DNA of 8,365 bases from Verrucomicrobiota bacterium. GTDB taxonomy: Bacteria; Verrucomicrobiota; Lentisphaeria; Oligosphaerales; Oligosphaeraceae. Below the pieces are notes generated by a model. It saw only the letters and a list, made by a program, of their open reading frames with translations. It ran no database searches and was not told the DNA's origin. Made by a program: the position numbers and the translations under genes. This document shows positions 8,092-8,365 of this stretch, piece by piece. The first letter of the stretch is position 1. The number at the start of each line of letters is the position of its first letter. The stretch spans positions 1-8,365 of the forward strand of contig JAKLHU010000068.1 in NCBI GenBank assembly GCA_022709995.1, in the 5' to 3' direction.

Positions 8092-8365
8092 CTAACTGTA
8101 TTTGAACGTCACTCCCGACGGGCAATTTCTTTCCGCGATGCGGCCGGAATCAATCATGGCAATCACCTGGTCAAGCAGGGCGTCCATGTGCTGGAACGAC
8201 AAACCGGCGGCGCTCCGGTAGCCATCCAGGAAAGGCCTGATCAGGGTTTCCCTTTGTTCGAGCGGGATGCAGCCGCTGGTGGCGAGGAACTGAGCCAGAT
8301 TCTTGACTCTCCGGCCCAGGGGCAGAGTTCTGTAGAAGCGGACGTCGTCGCAGTCAATCAGCAGC
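8092..8365 (-). CDS. Lipopolysaccharide (Kdo/heptose) kinase-like protein, C-terminal part
   Basis: The last 90 residues of a protein whose start lies beyond the right edge; it ends at TAG (8092-8094). The visible segment begins LLIDCDDVRFYRTLPLGRRVKNLAQF, which resembles the end of the kinase core in WaaP/InaA/KdkA-type lipopolysaccharide kinases. There an LIDxD segment (the DFG equivalent, metal-binding Asp) is followed by a basic RR..NLAQ helix. The rest is a helical tail typical of the kinase C-lobe. Such enzymes phosphorylate Kdo or heptose in the inner core at the cytoplasmic face of the membrane. The downstream GT4 gene on the same strand fits an LPS-core cluster. The catalytic HxD loop and ATP-binding lobe are outside the window, so a different small-molecule kinase of the same fold remains possible. 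Confidence 0.62.
   Translation of the reverse strand, partial: LLIDCDDVRFYRTLPLGRRVKNLAQFLATSGCIPLEQRETLIRPFLDGYRSAAGLSFQHMDALLDQVIAMIDSGRIAERNCPSGVTFKYS

Overview
The window is GC-rich bacterial DNA with long coding runs. It carries the 3' end of hflX, a TIM-barrel sugar isomerase/epimerase gene, a full-length clpB, a bifunctional NAD(P)H-hydrate repair gene (nnr), a GT4 glycosyltransferase gene, and the 3' end of a WaaP/InaA-type lipopolysaccharide kinase gene. A Kdo/heptose-kinase-like gene next to a glycosyltransferase points to a Gram-negative organism with LPS. The isomerase type, the GC content and the long repeat-bearing intergenic regions would fit a PVC-group bacterium (Lentisphaerota, Kiritimatiellota or Verrucomicrobiota), but this is a guess from style and no marker gene proves it.

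Layout: hflX (+, partial, 1-533) converges on the isomerase gene (-, 598-1344) across a strong shared stem-loop. A 609-bp gap (1345-1953) follows; it holds no credible gene but many repeats and dyads. clpB (-, 1954-4539) is next, then a 404-bp divergent control region (4540-4943), then nnr (+, 4944-6494). nnr converges, with 37 bp between, on the glycosyltransferase gene (-, 6532-7779). A 312-bp leader/promoter region (7780-8091) separates that from the upstream LPS-kinase-like gene (-, 8092-8365, running off the window).

Functional themes: HflX (ribosome rescue under stress), ClpB (disaggregase) and Nnr (repair of heat- or acid-damaged NAD(P)H) are all stress or damage-repair functions, though they do not form one operon. 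The kinase and glycosyltransferase look like part of an LPS-core or other cell-surface glycan cluster that continues to the right.

The most interesting content is non-coding. A near-consensus sigma-54 -24/-12 element sits ahead of clpB, overlapping a plausible sigma-70 promoter, with three perfect dyads further upstream. The clpB-isomerase gap contains two different 8-9-nt-period repeats, one of them arranged as two inverted blocks. A TGCTATAAT extended -10 and a 10-bp-stem hairpin lie in the leader of the glycosyltransferase. I did not find a clearly new multi-gene system; all six genes belong to known families.
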